From Bacillus sp. FJAT-22090 (GTDB lineage: Bacteria > Bacillota > Bacilli > Bacillales_A > Planococcaceae): a stretch of 64,000 nucleotides of DNA. This document shows, piece by piece, positions 11,236-20,768 of the stretch; the stretch's first letter is position 1; each line of letters begins with the position of its first letter. The notes beneath the pieces are model-generated. The model was not told the origin of the DNA. It searched no databases and saw only the letters and a program-made list of their open reading frames with translations. The stretch lies in NCBI RefSeq assembly GCF_001278755.1, contig NZ_CP012601.1, positions 3,100,154-3,164,153 on the forward strand. Reading direction: 5' to 3'. The translations under genes and the position numbers were made by a program.

Positions 11236-12018
11236 TTATTTCAAACCTCTTTCATCTAAGTTTCTTTGATAAATTAAATACAAACCTTTCAATGTTAGAA
11301 AAGGATCAATTACGTCCATAATGGTTGTTTCATCCCCGATTAAAGATGCCATCCCACCTGTTGCTATCACTTTAGGGTTATGTTTCGATACTTTTTTCAT
11401 TCTATTCACAATTCCTTCCACTTGTCCTACATAACCATACACAATACCAGCTTGCATCGCAGAAACAGTATTTTTCCCAATGACATGCTCCGGTCTAGTT
11501 AGCTCAATACGAGGAAGTTTGCTTGCACGAGTAAAAAGTGCCTCTGTGGAGATACCGATTCCAGGAGCTATAGCCCCTCCCATATACTCACCTTTTTCGT
11601 TGACATAACAATAAGTTGTTGCAGTTCCAAAATCTACAATGATTAACGGACTGCCATATTCATGGATGGCAGCTACTGCATTTACAATTCGATCTGCCCC
11701 AACCTCACGGGGATTCTCATATTTTATATTTAACCCTGTTTTAACTCCAGGACCTACTATTATTGGCTTAATACCAAAATATTTTTTGCACATCGCTTCT
11801 AAAGAAAACATAATTGGCGGTACTACCGATGAGATAATAATACCTTCTATTTGATCAAAAGAAATATTGGCGTGTGAAAATAGAGCTTTGACTTGCATAC
11901 CATATTCATCTTCTGTTTTTAGACGATCTGTTTCCATTCGCCAGTGATGAATAAGTTTATCATCATCGTAAACACCTAGTACAATGTTTGTATTACCTGT
12001 ATCTAACACGAGTATCAT
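11236..12018 (-). CDS. coaX: type III pantothenate kinase
   Basis: This enzyme phosphorylates pantothenate, the first step of coenzyme A synthesis. The 260-aa ASKHA-fold protein has the DTGNTN phosphate motif at residues 6-11, [12 protein letters not shown] in the middle and DFGTATTY. Type III enzymes resist feedback by CoA. It follows the ftsH terminator; a TGGTATGAT extended -10 about 40 bp upstream of the ATG may drive coaX-hslO-PPIase, but no clear -35 is present. Confidence 0.95.
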   Translation of the reverse strand: MILVLDTGNTNIVLGVYDDDKLIHHWRMETDRLKTEDEYGMQVKALFSHANISFDQIEGIIISSVVPPIMFSLEAMCKKYFGIKPIIVGPGVKTGLNIKYENPREVGADRIVNAVAAIHEYGSPLIIVDFGTATTYCYVNEKGEYMGGAIAPGIGISTEALFTRASKLPRIELTRPEHVIGKNTVSAMQAGIVYGYVGQVEGIVNRMKKVSKHNPKVIATGGMASLIGDETTIMDVIDPFLTLKGLYLIYQRNLDERGLK

Positions 12019-12077
12019 CTAACTTGTCCCCACTTCTCGGTAAGTTTTCCCACACATCATACCATATATAGTCACAA

Positions 12078-12123
12078 AGAAAAAAGCTGATTGCCTCGCA
12101 AGTCTGCGATTCACAATCAGCTA
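12078..12123 (-). terminator. ftsH terminator
   Basis: The stem AGCTGATTG.../...CAATCAGCT, with a few mismatches near the loop, is followed by TTTTTT on the minus strand right after the ftsH stop. Confidence 0.85.
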
Positions 12124-12133
12124 ATACATTCTA

Positions 12134-14128
12134 TTAATCTCTACGTTCTTCTTGAATCGGATTTTTCGGCTCATCTGTAGGACCATTTTCTTTTGGTAAG
12201 TCACCAGTTGAAGGGTCTGCTGGAGCTCCTACTGCATCCGATACTTCTTCTTTTGTTTCCACTTCAGCTTCGCTATCCGTTAAATCATATACGCGTTCTG
12301 GAAGTGTTCCGTGCTCTTCTAAGTGTTTGATTTGAGCAGCATCGAGTGTTTCAACTTCTAATAACGTAGTAGCAATAAGTGTTAACAAATCACGTTTTTC
12401 CGTTAAAATCTGTTTTGTACGATTGTATTGCTCTTTAATCATTGTTTGCATCTCTTGATCGATTTCATACGCAATTGCATCGGAGTAATTTTGCTCTGAG
12501 TTAAAATCACGTCCAAGGAATACGTTTCCACCTTGTGCTTGACCAAATTGCATTGGTCCTAATTTGTCACTCATACCATACTCAGTAACCATACTTCTAA
12601 CAATACCAGTAGCACGTTGGAAGTCATTATGAGCACCAGTTGATACTTCACCAAAAGTAATATCTTCTGCTACACGCCCACCTAATAAACCTGCAACTTT
12701 ATCTAATAACTCTGGTTTCGTCATGAAGTAACGATCTTCTTTTGGAAGCATTACCGCATATCCACCTGCTTGACCACGAGGAACGATTGTTACTTTATGA
12801 ACGATTTCCGCATCATCAAGTGTTAATCCGATTACTACGTGTCCCGCTTCGTGGAATGCCACAATTTTACGTTCTTTTTCTGAAATAACTTTACCGGATT
12901 TAGCTGGACCTGCAATTACGCGATCCGTTGCTTCATCAATATCACTCATATCTACTTTTTTCTTATTACGTCTCGCTGCAACTAGTGCTGCTTCGTTTAA
13001 TAAGTTTTCTAAATCTGCACCAGAGAAACCTGGTGTACGTTGTGCAATCGCTTTTAAATCCACTGATTCGTCAAGTGGCTTATTGCGGGCATGTACTTTA
13101 AGTACTGCCTCTCGTCCTTTAACATCTGGACGACCAACTGTGATTTGACGGTCAAAACGACCTGGACGTAGAAGTGCAGGATCTAAAATATCCGGTCTGT
13201 TCGTTGCAGCAATGATAATAATACCTTCATTTGCACCGAAACCATCCATTTCTACAAGTAATTGATTTAGTGTTTGTTCACGCTCATCGTGACCTCCACC
13301 AAGACCAGCTCCACGTTGTCTACCTACTGCATCAATCTCATCGATGAAAATAATACATGGTGCATTCTTCTTCGCGTTCTCAAATAAATCACGCACACGA
13401 GATGCCCCAACACCGACAAACATTTCAACAAAATCCGAACCACTAATAGAGAAGAAAGGTACGCCTGCTTCTCCGGCTACCGCACGAGCAAGTAATGTTT
13501 TACCTGTACCTGGAGGACCTACTAATAAGATCCCTTTCGGAATACGTGCTCCAATCTCCACAAATTTACGTGGATCTTTTAGAAAATCTACTACTTCTAC
13601 TAGTTCAGCCTTTTCTTCATCTGCCCCAGCAACATCTGTAAATCTTACTTTTTTCTTTTCATTGTCATACAATTTCGCTTTACTCTTACCGAAGTTCATC
13701 ACACGGTTACCACCGCCTTGTGATTGACTCAATAAGAAGAAGAATAGAATAATGATAATCAGGAATGGTAATAACCCTGTGAAAAATTGTACCCAGCCAC
13801 TTGTTTTTGGCGTTTCTTTATAATCAACTTGAACTGAGTGTGTTTTTGCCAGTGTTCTAATTTCTGATTGTAAATCTTCACTATATGGGGCTTTAGCTAA
13901 GAATTTTTCCCCTTCTTCATAGCCTTTCATTTCGCCTTCTACAACATAAATTCCAGATTCAGGTTGCAGAACAACGCTTGTTACTTCTCCTTTTTCAAGG
14001 GAAGTCATAAATTCGTCAAAGCGAATTTCTTTTGTTGGTTGATTGCTCGTATTAAACGTAGCGAAAATTCCAACAATCACAAAAAATATTAATAGGTATA
14101 ATATAGCGTAGCGCAGTGCTCGATTCAT
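12134..14128 (-). CDS. ftsH: ATP-dependent zinc metalloprotease FtsH
   Basis: This hexameric membrane protease degrades misfolded membrane proteins and regulatory proteins. The 664-aa protein has two membrane spans (~5-25 and ~115-135), Walker A GPPGTGKT at 204-211, Walker B IIFIDEID, and the zinc site HEAGH (~427-431). The acidic C-terminal tail is variable in the family. The start is the ATG at 14128, with GAGGAGG six bases upstream; the five-codon upstream extension would run through that site. Confidence 0.97.
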   Translation of the reverse strand: MNRALRYAILYLLIFFVIVGIFATFNTSNQPTKEIRFDEFMTSLEKGEVTSVVLQPESGIYVVEGEMKGYEEGEKFLAKAPYSEDLQSEIRTLAKTHSVQVDYKETPKTSGWVQFFTGLLPFLIIIILFFFLLSQSQGGGNRVMNFGKSKAKLYDNEKKKVRFTDVAGADEEKAELVEVVDFLKDPRKFVEIGARIPKGILLVGPPGTGKTLLARAVAGEAGVPFFSISGSDFVEMFVGVGASRVRDLFENAKKNAPCIIFIDEIDAVGRQRGAGLGGGHDEREQTLNQLLVEMDGFGANEGIIIIAATNRPDILDPALLRPGRFDRQITVGRPDVKGREAVLKVHARNKPLDESVDLKAIAQRTPGFSGADLENLLNEAALVAARRNKKKVDMSDIDEATDRVIAGPAKSGKVISEKERKIVAFHEAGHVVIGLTLDDAEIVHKVTIVPRGQAGGYAVMLPKEDRYFMTKPELLDKVAGLLGGRVAEDITFGEVSTGAHNDFQRATGIVRSMVTEYGMSDKLGPMQFGQAQGGNVFLGRDFNSEQNYSDAIAYEIDQEMQTMIKEQYNRTKQILTEKRDLLTLIATTLLEVETLDAAQIKHLEEHGTLPERVYDLTDSEAEVETKEEVSDAVGAPADPSTGDLPKENGPTDEPKNPIQEERRD

Positions 14129-14168
14129 TCCTAGCCTCCTCACAAGGTAAACAGAAAAACTATATGTA

Positions 14169-14198
14169 ATCTTATCATACGAATTTTTGGGCGTACAA
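14169..14198 (-). promoter_or_regulatory. possible ftsH promoter
   Basis: TTGTAC (14193-14198), an 18-bp spacer and TAAGAT (14169-14174) on the minus strand, between hprT and ftsH. The match is moderate. Confidence 0.4.
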
Positions 14199-14226
14199 TG
14201 AAAAGCCTTTTATTTCACCATTAAAA

Positions 14227-14769
14227 TTAAAAAGTATAAACTTCTTTCTTTAACACACCTACATATGGCAGATTACGATATTTTTCTGCGTAGTCTAATC
14301 CGTATCCTACTACAAATGCATCTGGTACCTCAAAGCCAACATAGTCTGCTTGTAAATCTACTTTTCGACCAGACGGTTTATCAAGCAGTGTAACCAATTT
14401 TATTGATTTTGCTTTACGATATTTGAACAAATCCACCAAATAGCTTAGTGTCATTCCACTATCAATGATATCCTCGATTATTAAAATATCGCGTCCTTCT
14501 ACACTTGTATTTAAGTCTTTAACAATCTTTACTTCACCTGAAGAAACAGTAGCGTTACCGTAGCTTGATACATCCATATAATCCATTTCAATGTAAGTAT
14601 CTACTCGTTTCATCAAATCGGACATGAATGGCATAGCACCTTTTAAAATACCAATAGCTAGCGGGAACTTATCTTTATATTCTTCTGATAGTGCCGCACC
14701 AAGTTCACGGGTTTTTTCTTGAATTTGTTCTTCTGTTAATAATACTTCTAGAATGTCTTTTTCTAACAT
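14227..14769 (-). CDS. hprT: hypoxanthine-guanine phosphoribosyltransferase
   Basis: This enzyme salvages hypoxanthine and guanine using PRPP. The 180-aa protein has the PRPP-binding signature [12 protein letters not shown] at residues 97-108. It sits between tilS and ftsH as in B. subtilis, where HprT also binds TilS and FtsH control is linked. Only 18 bp separate it from the tilS stop, indicating one transcript. Confidence 0.97.
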   Translation of the reverse strand: MLEKDILEVLLTEEQIQEKTRELGAALSEEYKDKFPLAIGILKGAMPFMSDLMKRVDTYIEMDYMDVSSYGNATVSSGEVKIVKDLNTSVEGRDILIIEDIIDSGMTLSYLVDLFKYRKAKSIKLVTLLDKPSGRKVDLQADYVGFEVPDAFVVGYGLDYAEKYRNLPYVGVLKKEVYTF

Positions 14770-14787
14770 TTTAGTCCCCCCTAATAG

Positions 14788-16176
14788 TTAATGTTTTTTT
14801 AAGTATAGGACAAAATTCTGTCCATGATACTCCTTCGAAAATCGCTCTTCGTAACGAAGCCCAATTACTGCTAGTATATCATTGTTCTTACTTACAAGTA
14901 GTGGCCAAACATAGCGATCTTCGGCTGTAATTTTCTCATCGATAAATAACCGAGAAACTTTCTTAGGAGAGGACATCCCTTTCATATGGATACGATCTCC
15001 CTCAGCTTTTTGTCTTATGAAAAGTGGTAGCTGATCGTGATCCAACTGGACATAAAATTTTTCTTCCGAAATATTTGCCTCTATATTTCTCGTTAAATAG
15101 ATGGAAAAACCAGCACCAACCTCAAACCAACAATCCTCTTGTATTTCCATTTTACCCATTAATGCAGGTTCCTTGATGGAGGATGTAAATTGGACCTTAT
15201 TGTAATGCCGAACAAGGAAAAAAGATTTTGGTAAATGAATTACTGAATTACCTTCAAACTCATTACAAGCGAAAAGGATCGACTCAATTAACCGATCGTT
15301 TAGAAATGTATCGGATTCATTATAGAGATAGTTTAATAGTAGTAGAACTACCCTTCTTTGTAAAGCGATGGGAACTTCCTTAAAGTGCATTGTATCAAGA
15401 AAAAAGGAATGATTTGAATCAACCGTCACAAGCTGTTCAAATTTTTCTTTTGCCATTATTTGAAGAAGTGTATCATCCTGTTGTTGCTTCTCAACAAATA
15501 ACTGAATTCTGTCACTTACTAAAGCATTCTCCTCTTTTAATAAAGGTACTACTTTATGTCGAATCCGATTTCTTGTATATGTATGCTTGTCATTACTTGG
15601 GTCATGTCTAAAACGTTGATTTAGTAAATGAACATAGTTGAAAATTTCCTCTTTTGTTACCCCTAAAAAAGGCCGAATAATTTCTCCTGTTGAAAAATTT
15701 CGAGTTCTTGGTATCCCAGTTATAGAGGAGGATAGTGTACCTCTCACTAACGACATTATGACAGTTTCTACTTGGTCATCTGCATGATGACCTAAAACTA
15801 ATTTGGGATAATTATGTTGTTCCATAATTACTTCAAAATATGCATAGCGTTCTTCTCTACAAATAACTTGAACATTCCCACCTTCTTCAGCGACTCTACT
15901 GGGTACCTCTATTTTCGTTCCGTAAAAGGGTAATTTCAAGCTGTTTGCAAGTTCTTCCACAAATCGCATGTCCTGTGCAGATTCTTCTCCTCTTAACTGA
16001 TGATCGGTATGCACAATAGCAATATCTATTTCATAGTCCTTTTGAAGTTCATACAAAACTCTTACTAAAGCAACTGAATCTGCGCCACCAGAACAAGCGA
16101 TAAGAAGACGCTCACCTTTATCTATCAAGTTGTGCTTGTCGATATACTTTTTTACCTTTTGAGCGAATGAAAGCAT
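14788..16176 (-). CDS. tilS: tRNA(Ile)-lysidine synthetase
   Basis: This essential enzyme attaches lysine to C34 of tRNA-Ile2(CAU) so that it reads AUA. The 462-aa protein has the N-type PP-loop CSGGADS at residues 28-34 and C-terminal TilS substrate-binding domains. I placed the start at the ATG at 16176, with AGAGGTGAG just upstream. The open frame continues 48 codons further into the repeat array at 16.2 kb, but that extension is a translation of repeats and not family sequence. Confidence 0.95.
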   Translation of the reverse strand: MLSFAQKVKKYIDKHNLIDKGERLLIACSGGADSVALVRVLYELQKDYEIDIAIVHTDHQLRGEESAQDMRFVEELANSLKLPFYGTKIEVPSRVAEEGGNVQVICREERYAYFEVIMEQHNYPKLVLGHHADDQVETVIMSLVRGTLSSSITGIPRTRNFSTGEIIRPFLGVTKEEIFNYVHLLNQRFRHDPSNDKHTYTRNRIRHKVVPLLKEENALVSDRIQLFVEKQQQDDTLLQIMAKEKFEQLVTVDSNHSFFLDTMHFKEVPIALQRRVVLLLLNYLYNESDTFLNDRLIESILFACNEFEGNSVIHLPKSFFLVRHYNKVQFTSSIKEPALMGKMEIQEDCWFEVGAGFSIYLTRNIEANISEEKFYVQLDHDQLPLFIRQKAEGDRIHMKGMSSPKKVSRLFIDEKITAEDRYVWPLLVSKNNDILAVIGLRYEERFSKEYHGQNFVLYLKKH

Positions 16177-16207
16177 CTTCTCACCTCTTTTCATTTTATA
16201 GCGCCTT

Positions 16208-16377
16208 GCTCCTGCGCATAGCTCGTCGCAGGAAGGACGGTGCTCCTGCGCACAGCTCGTCGCAGAAAGGATGTTGCTCCTGCGCATAGCTCGTCGCAGA
16301 AGGACGTTGCTCCTGCGCACAGCTCGGCGTAGAAAGGACGTTGCTCCTGCGCACAGCTCGGGGCAGTGACAGGCACT
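16208..16377 (-). repeat. five-copy tandem array of repeat family A
   Basis: Five units starting at 16208, 16242, 16276, 16309 and 16343 (period 33-34 bp) each contain GCTCCTGCGCA(T/C)AGCTCG followed by TCGCAG in the best copies and a ~10-bp linker GAAAGGACGTT. Each unit can form a small CTGCG/CGCAG hairpin. The last unit is degenerate. It lies between spoIIE and tilS where B. subtilis carries yabS and yabT. Confidence 0.9.
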
Positions 16378-16510
16378 TACGCTTTTCTTTTTGTCCAGAC
16401 TCCAGCGCCTTGCCCCTCGAGGTCAAATGAAAATCTTCTACATCCAACAGGTTGGATTTCGAATCTTCCCATTTGCTTTTCGGGGCACTGACAGGCGCTT
16501 GCGCTTTTCT
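16359..16510. repeat. 30-bp direct repeats bracketing a ~90-bp segment
   Basis: 16359-16388 and 16481-16510 agree at 27 of 30 positions (CGGGGCA(G/C)TGACAGGC..., ending CGCTTTTCT). Between them lie a CTCCAGCGCCTTGCCCCTCGAGG segment (about 16401-16423) and the palindrome ATCCAACAGGTTGGAT (16442-16457). No gene is seen in 16177-16512. Confidence 0.8.
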
Positions 16511-16512
16511 AT

Positions 16513-18888
16513 TTAGTGTACCATTTTTTCTTGGAATTTAGCTGCTTCACGTGGTGAAAAAATAGACCATTCTGGAACTACATGTTTTACTTGCATGAAG
16601 ATAACCGTTCGGTCGTCTCCTGGTAATGAATAAGTTTCTTCTAATTTCTTTACAAATCTTTCTGCGTTCATCGTTGGATCTTGGAGTATTTTTTGATAAT
16701 ACAGCTCTTGTTTGTCTATGGACGTATTGGATGAGAAGACACCATCCGATAGCATTAGCAGAATATCGCCATCTTTAATATCAACTTTTCTTGCCTCAAT
16801 AGTAAAAGTAGGCAGGAAACCAAATGGCACATGCTTACTTTCAATTTTACGCATCTCATTCCCCCTTATCAAATAAGTAGACATACTACCAGCTTTCCAA
16901 GACCACAGTTCTCCTTTTTGTAAGTCGATCAATGCTAAATCTACCGTTGCATAGCTATCCGTATCATCTTGCAAACTCATCATGTAATGAAGAGTATGCA
17001 TCGTTGTTTCAGGATCCATTTTTTTATTTAGGCATTCTCGCATAAACTGCATTACTCGTCTACTTTCTCTGTGTGCCTCGATATCATTCCCCATTCCATC
17101 TGATAAAATAACCGCAAGTAATCCAGGGTGTAAAGGAAATACTGCATGGGCATCTCCTGAATATATCGTATTTCTGCTGGATGATGTATAAACATCATGT
17201 GTTACTTGAAAACGTACAGAAGATTTACAGGTCATTTGAATATGCTCATATGGTTGATGAACTTCTTTCATGGACGTTATTTCAAATGGTTCTTTCCATA
17301 AGTCATAAAGTATTGGCAGTATTAATCTCTCACCAACCATTTTGGCTCTAGATTCTACCGGTAAGCAGATAACAACCTCCATTTGCCCTACCGCAATATT
17401 TAAAACGTCAATTTGAAAAAACGGGATATTGCACTGATCAAACTTCTGTTTGATCTCTTCTTCGTGAGATGTATATAAAGTCATACTGTTATCTAAATTG
17501 TTTATAAGTTCATTCATATGGTTTCCAATATCACGTAGCTTTAAAGCGTACATTTTTTTACCGTGTTGCATTTGGTTGTTTAGTTGTTTTTTTGCCTCCC
17601 TTTCTATTAATTCTTGAATAATTTTTACTGGTTTCACACACTTATAACCGATTCTCTTTTCAATTTGTATTCTATTTTTTTTAGGTTCATTTTCCCATTG
17701 TGCCATCAGCGATGGGATTCCATTTGATTTTCCCCCCCAACATTTTTCATATTGAAAACACGACTGGCATGTTTCAAATGCCTGGTTTTGCTCTTTTTCA
17801 ACAGCTCCTTTATTGTTAAATCGATCAGAAATGAAACTTGTAATGAAGTCTACGAAATGTTGGAATTCCTGTAACTGATTGTTTACTTTTTCAGTCATCC
17901 ACTTCTGTCTGCGCAGAAGAATATTTGAAGTATCCGGGTAAAGTTCCTCCTTTAAAGATTTAATCCAACTGGAAGGTATAGCAAAAAACAACAATGAAGC
18001 GGTTACCAATGAACCTATATAAACACTATCTAGTGGTAAAGTTCGGTCGTATAAAATAAAGAAAAATGTAGCGCCTAGCATACTAAACGCCTGCCAAAGT
18101 CGGCCAAATGGTTTATGCAGCCCTGCTAAAAAGCCGGTAACGGCATATACCGCTATCATGCCACTGAAGCTTAGCTTTGAAATACTTAATATTGTCCCTG
18201 CTAGAACTGCAACGACGGTTGCAAGCTGAATTCCACCTACTGCAGAGGCAATTGCTATTACTAAATGAGCAAGTATTAAAGGAATCGAAACGTATCCAAA
18301 AATATACGAGGACATTCCCGTTAAGACTAATGCTCCTATTAATAAAGCAGCTCCCATTCTTTCTGCCGTCCATCTTTTATGAAGTATATCTGGCAATGGG
18401 AGAAATAATTGAAATAAAAATATAGTCATAAATAAACTCAAAAGGCCTTCATAGCCGATTGCTAGCCAAACGGAACCTGGAATCTGTCCCCAATAGGACA
18501 CTAACTGCCATATTACTTGTATAAAAACAACATCTAATAATACAAATAAGGGTAATGGTATCTTCCTGATCAATCTTTTTGAATGAAGTGGAAATATAAA
18601 CGCTTGCATTGCGTGTATGACTACTTGTCCAAGTCCTAGCGTCATACTACCAAGCAAAGCCCCTGCAATGGTCCAAGGTAAAAAACGTTTAAATCGTAAG
18701 CTTACTAATGCCCATATAGGAAGGAAGAATGGAACGGAAGCTTCGAATAATACGACTTGCGCTAGGAAGAAAGCAAGTATAAAAAAAATAAGAGCGAATG
18801 ATATGGCTACTTTTCGAACTTGAATCTCTTCTAAAACCTTTCTCCACGAAAAATTTCTTTTTTGATTTTGCTCATACAATGTTTTCAA
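16513..18888 (-). CDS. spoIIE: stage II sporulation protein E, PP2C-type phosphatase
   Basis: SpoIIE sits at the asymmetric septum and dephosphorylates SpoIIAA, which releases sigma-F in the forespore. The 791-aa protein has about ten N-terminal membrane segments, a central region with a CQSCFQYEKCW cluster, and a C-terminal PP2C domain with the metal motifs SDGMGND and LSDGVFSS. The start is TTG at 18888, with AGGGGG eight bases upstream. It is transcribed alone; yabS and yabT, which follow it in B. subtilis, are missing. Confidence 0.95.
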   Translation of the reverse strand: MKTLYEQNQKRNFSWRKVLEEIQVRKVAISFALIFFILAFFLAQVVLFEASVPFFLPIWALVSLRFKRFLPWTIAGALLGSMTLGLGQVVIHAMQAFIFPLHSKRLIRKIPLPLFVLLDVVFIQVIWQLVSYWGQIPGSVWLAIGYEGLLSLFMTIFLFQLFLPLPDILHKRWTAERMGAALLIGALVLTGMSSYIFGYVSIPLILAHLVIAIASAVGGIQLATVVAVLAGTILSISKLSFSGMIAVYAVTGFLAGLHKPFGRLWQAFSMLGATFFFILYDRTLPLDSVYIGSLVTASLLFFAIPSSWIKSLKEELYPDTSNILLRRQKWMTEKVNNQLQEFQHFVDFITSFISDRFNNKGAVEKEQNQAFETCQSCFQYEKCWGGKSNGIPSLMAQWENEPKKNRIQIEKRIGYKCVKPVKIIQELIEREAKKQLNNQMQHGKKMYALKLRDIGNHMNELINNLDNSMTLYTSHEEEIKQKFDQCNIPFFQIDVLNIAVGQMEVVICLPVESRAKMVGERLILPILYDLWKEPFEITSMKEVHQPYEHIQMTCKSSVRFQVTHDVYTSSSRNTIYSGDAHAVFPLHPGLLAVILSDGMGNDIEAHRESRRVMQFMRECLNKKMDPETTMHTLHYMMSLQDDTDSYATVDLALIDLQKGELWSWKAGSMSTYLIRGNEMRKIESKHVPFGFLPTFTIEARKVDIKDGDILLMLSDGVFSSNTSIDKQELYYQKILQDPTMNAERFVKKLEETYSLPGDDRTVIFMQVKHVVPEWSIFSPREAAKFQEKMVH

Positions 18889-18980
18889 AAGTATATACCC
18901 CCTATTCAGCTATTGATGGAAGTATACCTAGATTTAGAACAAGAAGTATGTCTGTTTCTGACACCCTCTCCAAAAAAGTT

Positions 18981-18987
18981 TTCGACT
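18981..18987. promoter_or_regulatory. possible Spo0A box upstream of spoIIE
   Basis: Minus strand AGTCGAA, one mismatch from TGTCGAA, lies ~95 bp upstream of the TTG start. A TTGGAG-N17-CATACT element follows it on the minus strand. In B. subtilis spoIIE is Spo0A-activated from a sigma-A promoter; the match here is suggestive only. Confidence 0.35.
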
Positions 18988-19036
18988 CGTTTAGCCAATA
19001 AATAATAGGAGAAAGAAAATATTTTTTCAAGAAGTA

Positions 19037-19065
19037 TTGACACTTGGCCCAAACGCTTGTAATAT
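19037..19065 (+). promoter_or_regulatory. tRNA cluster sigma-A promoter
   Basis: TTGACA (19037-19042), a 17-bp spacer and TAATAT (19060-19065) on the plus strand, ending 18 bp before the first tRNA. Confidence 0.88.
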
Positions 19066-19083
19066 GTAATTGTTCGTTAAATT

Positions 19084-19157
19084 GGCGGCGTAGCTCAGCT
19101 GGCTAGAGCGTACGGTTCATACCCGTGAGGTCGGGGGTTCGATCCCCTCTGCCGCCA
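19084..19157 (+). tRNA. tRNA-Met (CAU anticodon), elongator type
   Basis: A full cloverleaf: 7-bp acceptor GGCGGCG/TGCCGCC, D-arm GCTC...GAGC, anticodon loop TTCATAC and T-arm GGGGG-TTCGATC-CCCTC, with discriminator A. CCA is not encoded. The first pair is G-C, so it is not the initiator tRNA. A CAU anticodon could also be tRNA-Ile2, but the body resembles elongator Met of B. subtilis. Confidence 0.95.
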
Positions 19158-19175
19158 TATTTTTTCCATTAATCT

Positions 19176-19247
19176 GGCCCCTTGGTCAAGCGGTTAAGAC
19201 ACCGCCCTTTCACGGCGGTAACACGGGTTCGAATCCCGTAGGGGTCA
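19176..19247 (+). tRNA. tRNA-Glu (UUC anticodon)
   Basis: Acceptor GGCCCCT/AGGGGTC, anticodon stem CCGCC/GGCGG with loop CTTTCAC giving anticodon TTC, and T-arm ACGGG-TTCGAAT-CCCGT. CCA is not encoded. It is co-transcribed with the Met tRNA 18 bp upstream. The Met-Glu pair between yabR and spoIIE is the arrangement I recall in B. subtilis. Confidence 0.97.
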
Positions 19248-19253
19248 TCTAAT

Positions 19254-19302
19254 AAAAAGCAGTTCCAAAAGTCGAATTTTTGGAACTGCTTTTTTATTTT
19301 GG
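19254..19302 (+). terminator. tRNA cluster terminator
   Basis: AAAAGCAGTTCCAAAA and its complement TTTTGGAACTGCTTTT flank a short loop and run into a T-tract on the plus strand. Confidence 0.92.
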
Positions 19303-19440
19303 CTTTCTAAATCTTAATTTGTTATTTGCAAACATATGTAGGCAATATAGGTGCGACACTTCCTTTATGGTGGTTGTTTTCAGAAACTTAGAGTATGTTA
19401 AATTTATTAAGAATAAATGAGTATAAAACATTTCTAATTA

Positions 19441-19531
19441 GCATTCGCGCTGACCGCACGGCGCATGAGCCGCTGTATGTGGGAGCTACTACTCGTGCTT
19501 AGCGTGCCCAAGTGCACATCCGCGTTTCTAC
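19441..19531 (+). repeat. GC-rich repeat family D, short copy
   Basis: It begins GCATTCGCGCTGACCGCACG and ends TAGCGTGCCCAAGTGCACAT then CCGCGTTTCTAC. The same two ends occur, inverted, at 38174-38393 with a different and longer middle. The rest of the 19303-19625 interval shows nothing recognisable. Confidence 0.65.
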
Positions 19532-19625
19532 ACGCGAATTTTGAAACACATTCTTTTTTCAATGCACTTCATAAACTTTATTCAATAACGGAGCCTTGAA
19601 TTTTATAAATAAAGGAGAATGCTAC

Positions 19626-20354
19626 GTGTATATTGACAGACTAGAACCTATCGAAGCTGCAAAGCAATTTATCTCTTTACATCACCCTAATTGCCAAGGT
19701 GCTCTTTTAGCAGGAAGCGTAATCCGAGGGGAAACTACAAAAACTTCAGATATAGACATTGTTGTATTTTATAACAATAGTCAAATCTCTTTTAGAGAAT
19801 CTCTTCTTTTAGATGGATGGCCGATTGAAGTTTTTGTTCATAATCTCACTTCTTATAAAACCTTTTTTGAAAGTGACTCCAAAAGAGCTAGACCTTCTTT
19901 GCCCCGCATGGTTGCGGAAGGGCTCATCTTGAAAGACAACGATATTTTAGATTCTATTAAAACCGAAGCCAAAGAACTGTTAGCAAAAGGGCCAGAAACT
20001 TGGTCACCTGAGACTATTAATATAAAACGATACTTTATTACGGACGCCTTAGATGATTTCATTGGAAGTACTAATAGAGCAGAAGAAATTTTTATAGCAA
20101 ATACACTAGCCGAATTATTAAGTGAATTTGTGTTACGAACGAATGGTAAATGGAGTGGTGCCTCTAAATGGATTGTCCGTGCATTAAAACATCATGATGA
20201 GAATTTTGCCAATCGGTTTGTTGAATCATTTGATATTTATTATAAAACTGGTGAAAAAAATAAGGTAATTCAACTTGTAGAGGATATTTTACATCCTTAC
20301 GGGGGACGTTTATTTGAAGGGTTTTCTTTAGGAAAAATGTCGACCGATAAATAA
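19626..20354 (+). CDS. predicted nucleotidyltransferase (Pol-beta fold, MNT-like N-terminus)
   Basis: A 242-aa protein on the plus strand against nearly all its neighbours. Residues ~25-55 carry AGSVIRGETTKTSDIDIVVF, the GS...SDIDI signature of Pol-beta-type nucleotidyltransferases, with two metal-binding aspartates. The C-terminal half is probably helical, with no motif I recognise. Relatives include aminoglycoside adenylyltransferases and MNT antitoxins; I cannot choose a substrate. The start is GTG at 19626 with AAAGGAG eight bases upstream. The final codons and stop lie inside repeat family B, so its C-terminus was shaped by that insertion. Confidence 0.7.
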   Translation: MYIDRLEPIEAAKQFISLHHPNCQGALLAGSVIRGETTKTSDIDIVVFYNNSQISFRESLLLDGWPIEVFVHNLTSYKTFFESDSKRARPSLPRMVAEGLILKDNDILDSIKTEAKELLAKGPETWSPETINIKRYFITDALDDFIGSTNRAEEIFIANTLAELLSEFVLRTNGKWSGASKWIVRALKHHDENFANRFVESFDIYYKTGEKNKVIQLVEDILHPYGGRLFEGFSLGKMSTDK

Positions 20355-20406
20355 GAAAATCTTTGAAACGGCTCCCTTTCCGCGGGCGTTGCCTTAGCCT
20401 CCTAGG

Positions 20407-20500
20407 CCAACACGATGTTGGTCATGCAATCGTTACCGCAAAAGTTCTTTTGCGACGAGCTTTGCGCAGGAGCAGGATGCGGCGAACTTAGATTACCTTC
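20407..20500 (+). repeat. repeat family C copy with an inserted family A unit
   Basis: The hairpin CCAACA-CGA-TGTTGG (20407-20421) is followed by TCATGCAATCGTTACCGCA, then a ~35-bp segment containing a family A unit (20451-20474), then GATGCGGCGAACTTAGATTA. Copies at 8.1 and 33.7 kb have the flanks without this inserted segment. Confidence 0.8.
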
Positions 20501-20768
20501 CCCTCAATGCGGGGTCTTCGGCTAACGCTATTCCCACAGGAGAATCGCCTTTTTCAACGATTTTCTAGTAATACTAATTGAAAAAATTCAAGTGATAAAA
20601 ACTTGCTCTATTAATGACATGATGGTTTTCAAATTGAAAAGCGGATAATAGTAGATTGGAGTGTAAGGCGGCGACTCCAGCCGAAATAGCAAATGTTTTC
20701 TGCACCGAAAGCGAAGCATCAGGTGCATGAGCTGAAGACCCTGGACTGAGCGTAGCGAAATTAATTTT

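Noticed and set aside
16208-16377. CRISPR array
   Set aside because: The period is 33-34 bp with nearly constant linkers of ~10 bp, not unique spacers of 30 bp or more, and no cas gene is present.
16177-16447. Cys-rich peptides (CAQEQ, DELCAGAT repeats) and a 48-codon N-terminal extension of tilS
   Set aside because: They are translations of the tandem repeat array in several frames; TilS begins at the ATG with a ribosome-binding site at 16176.
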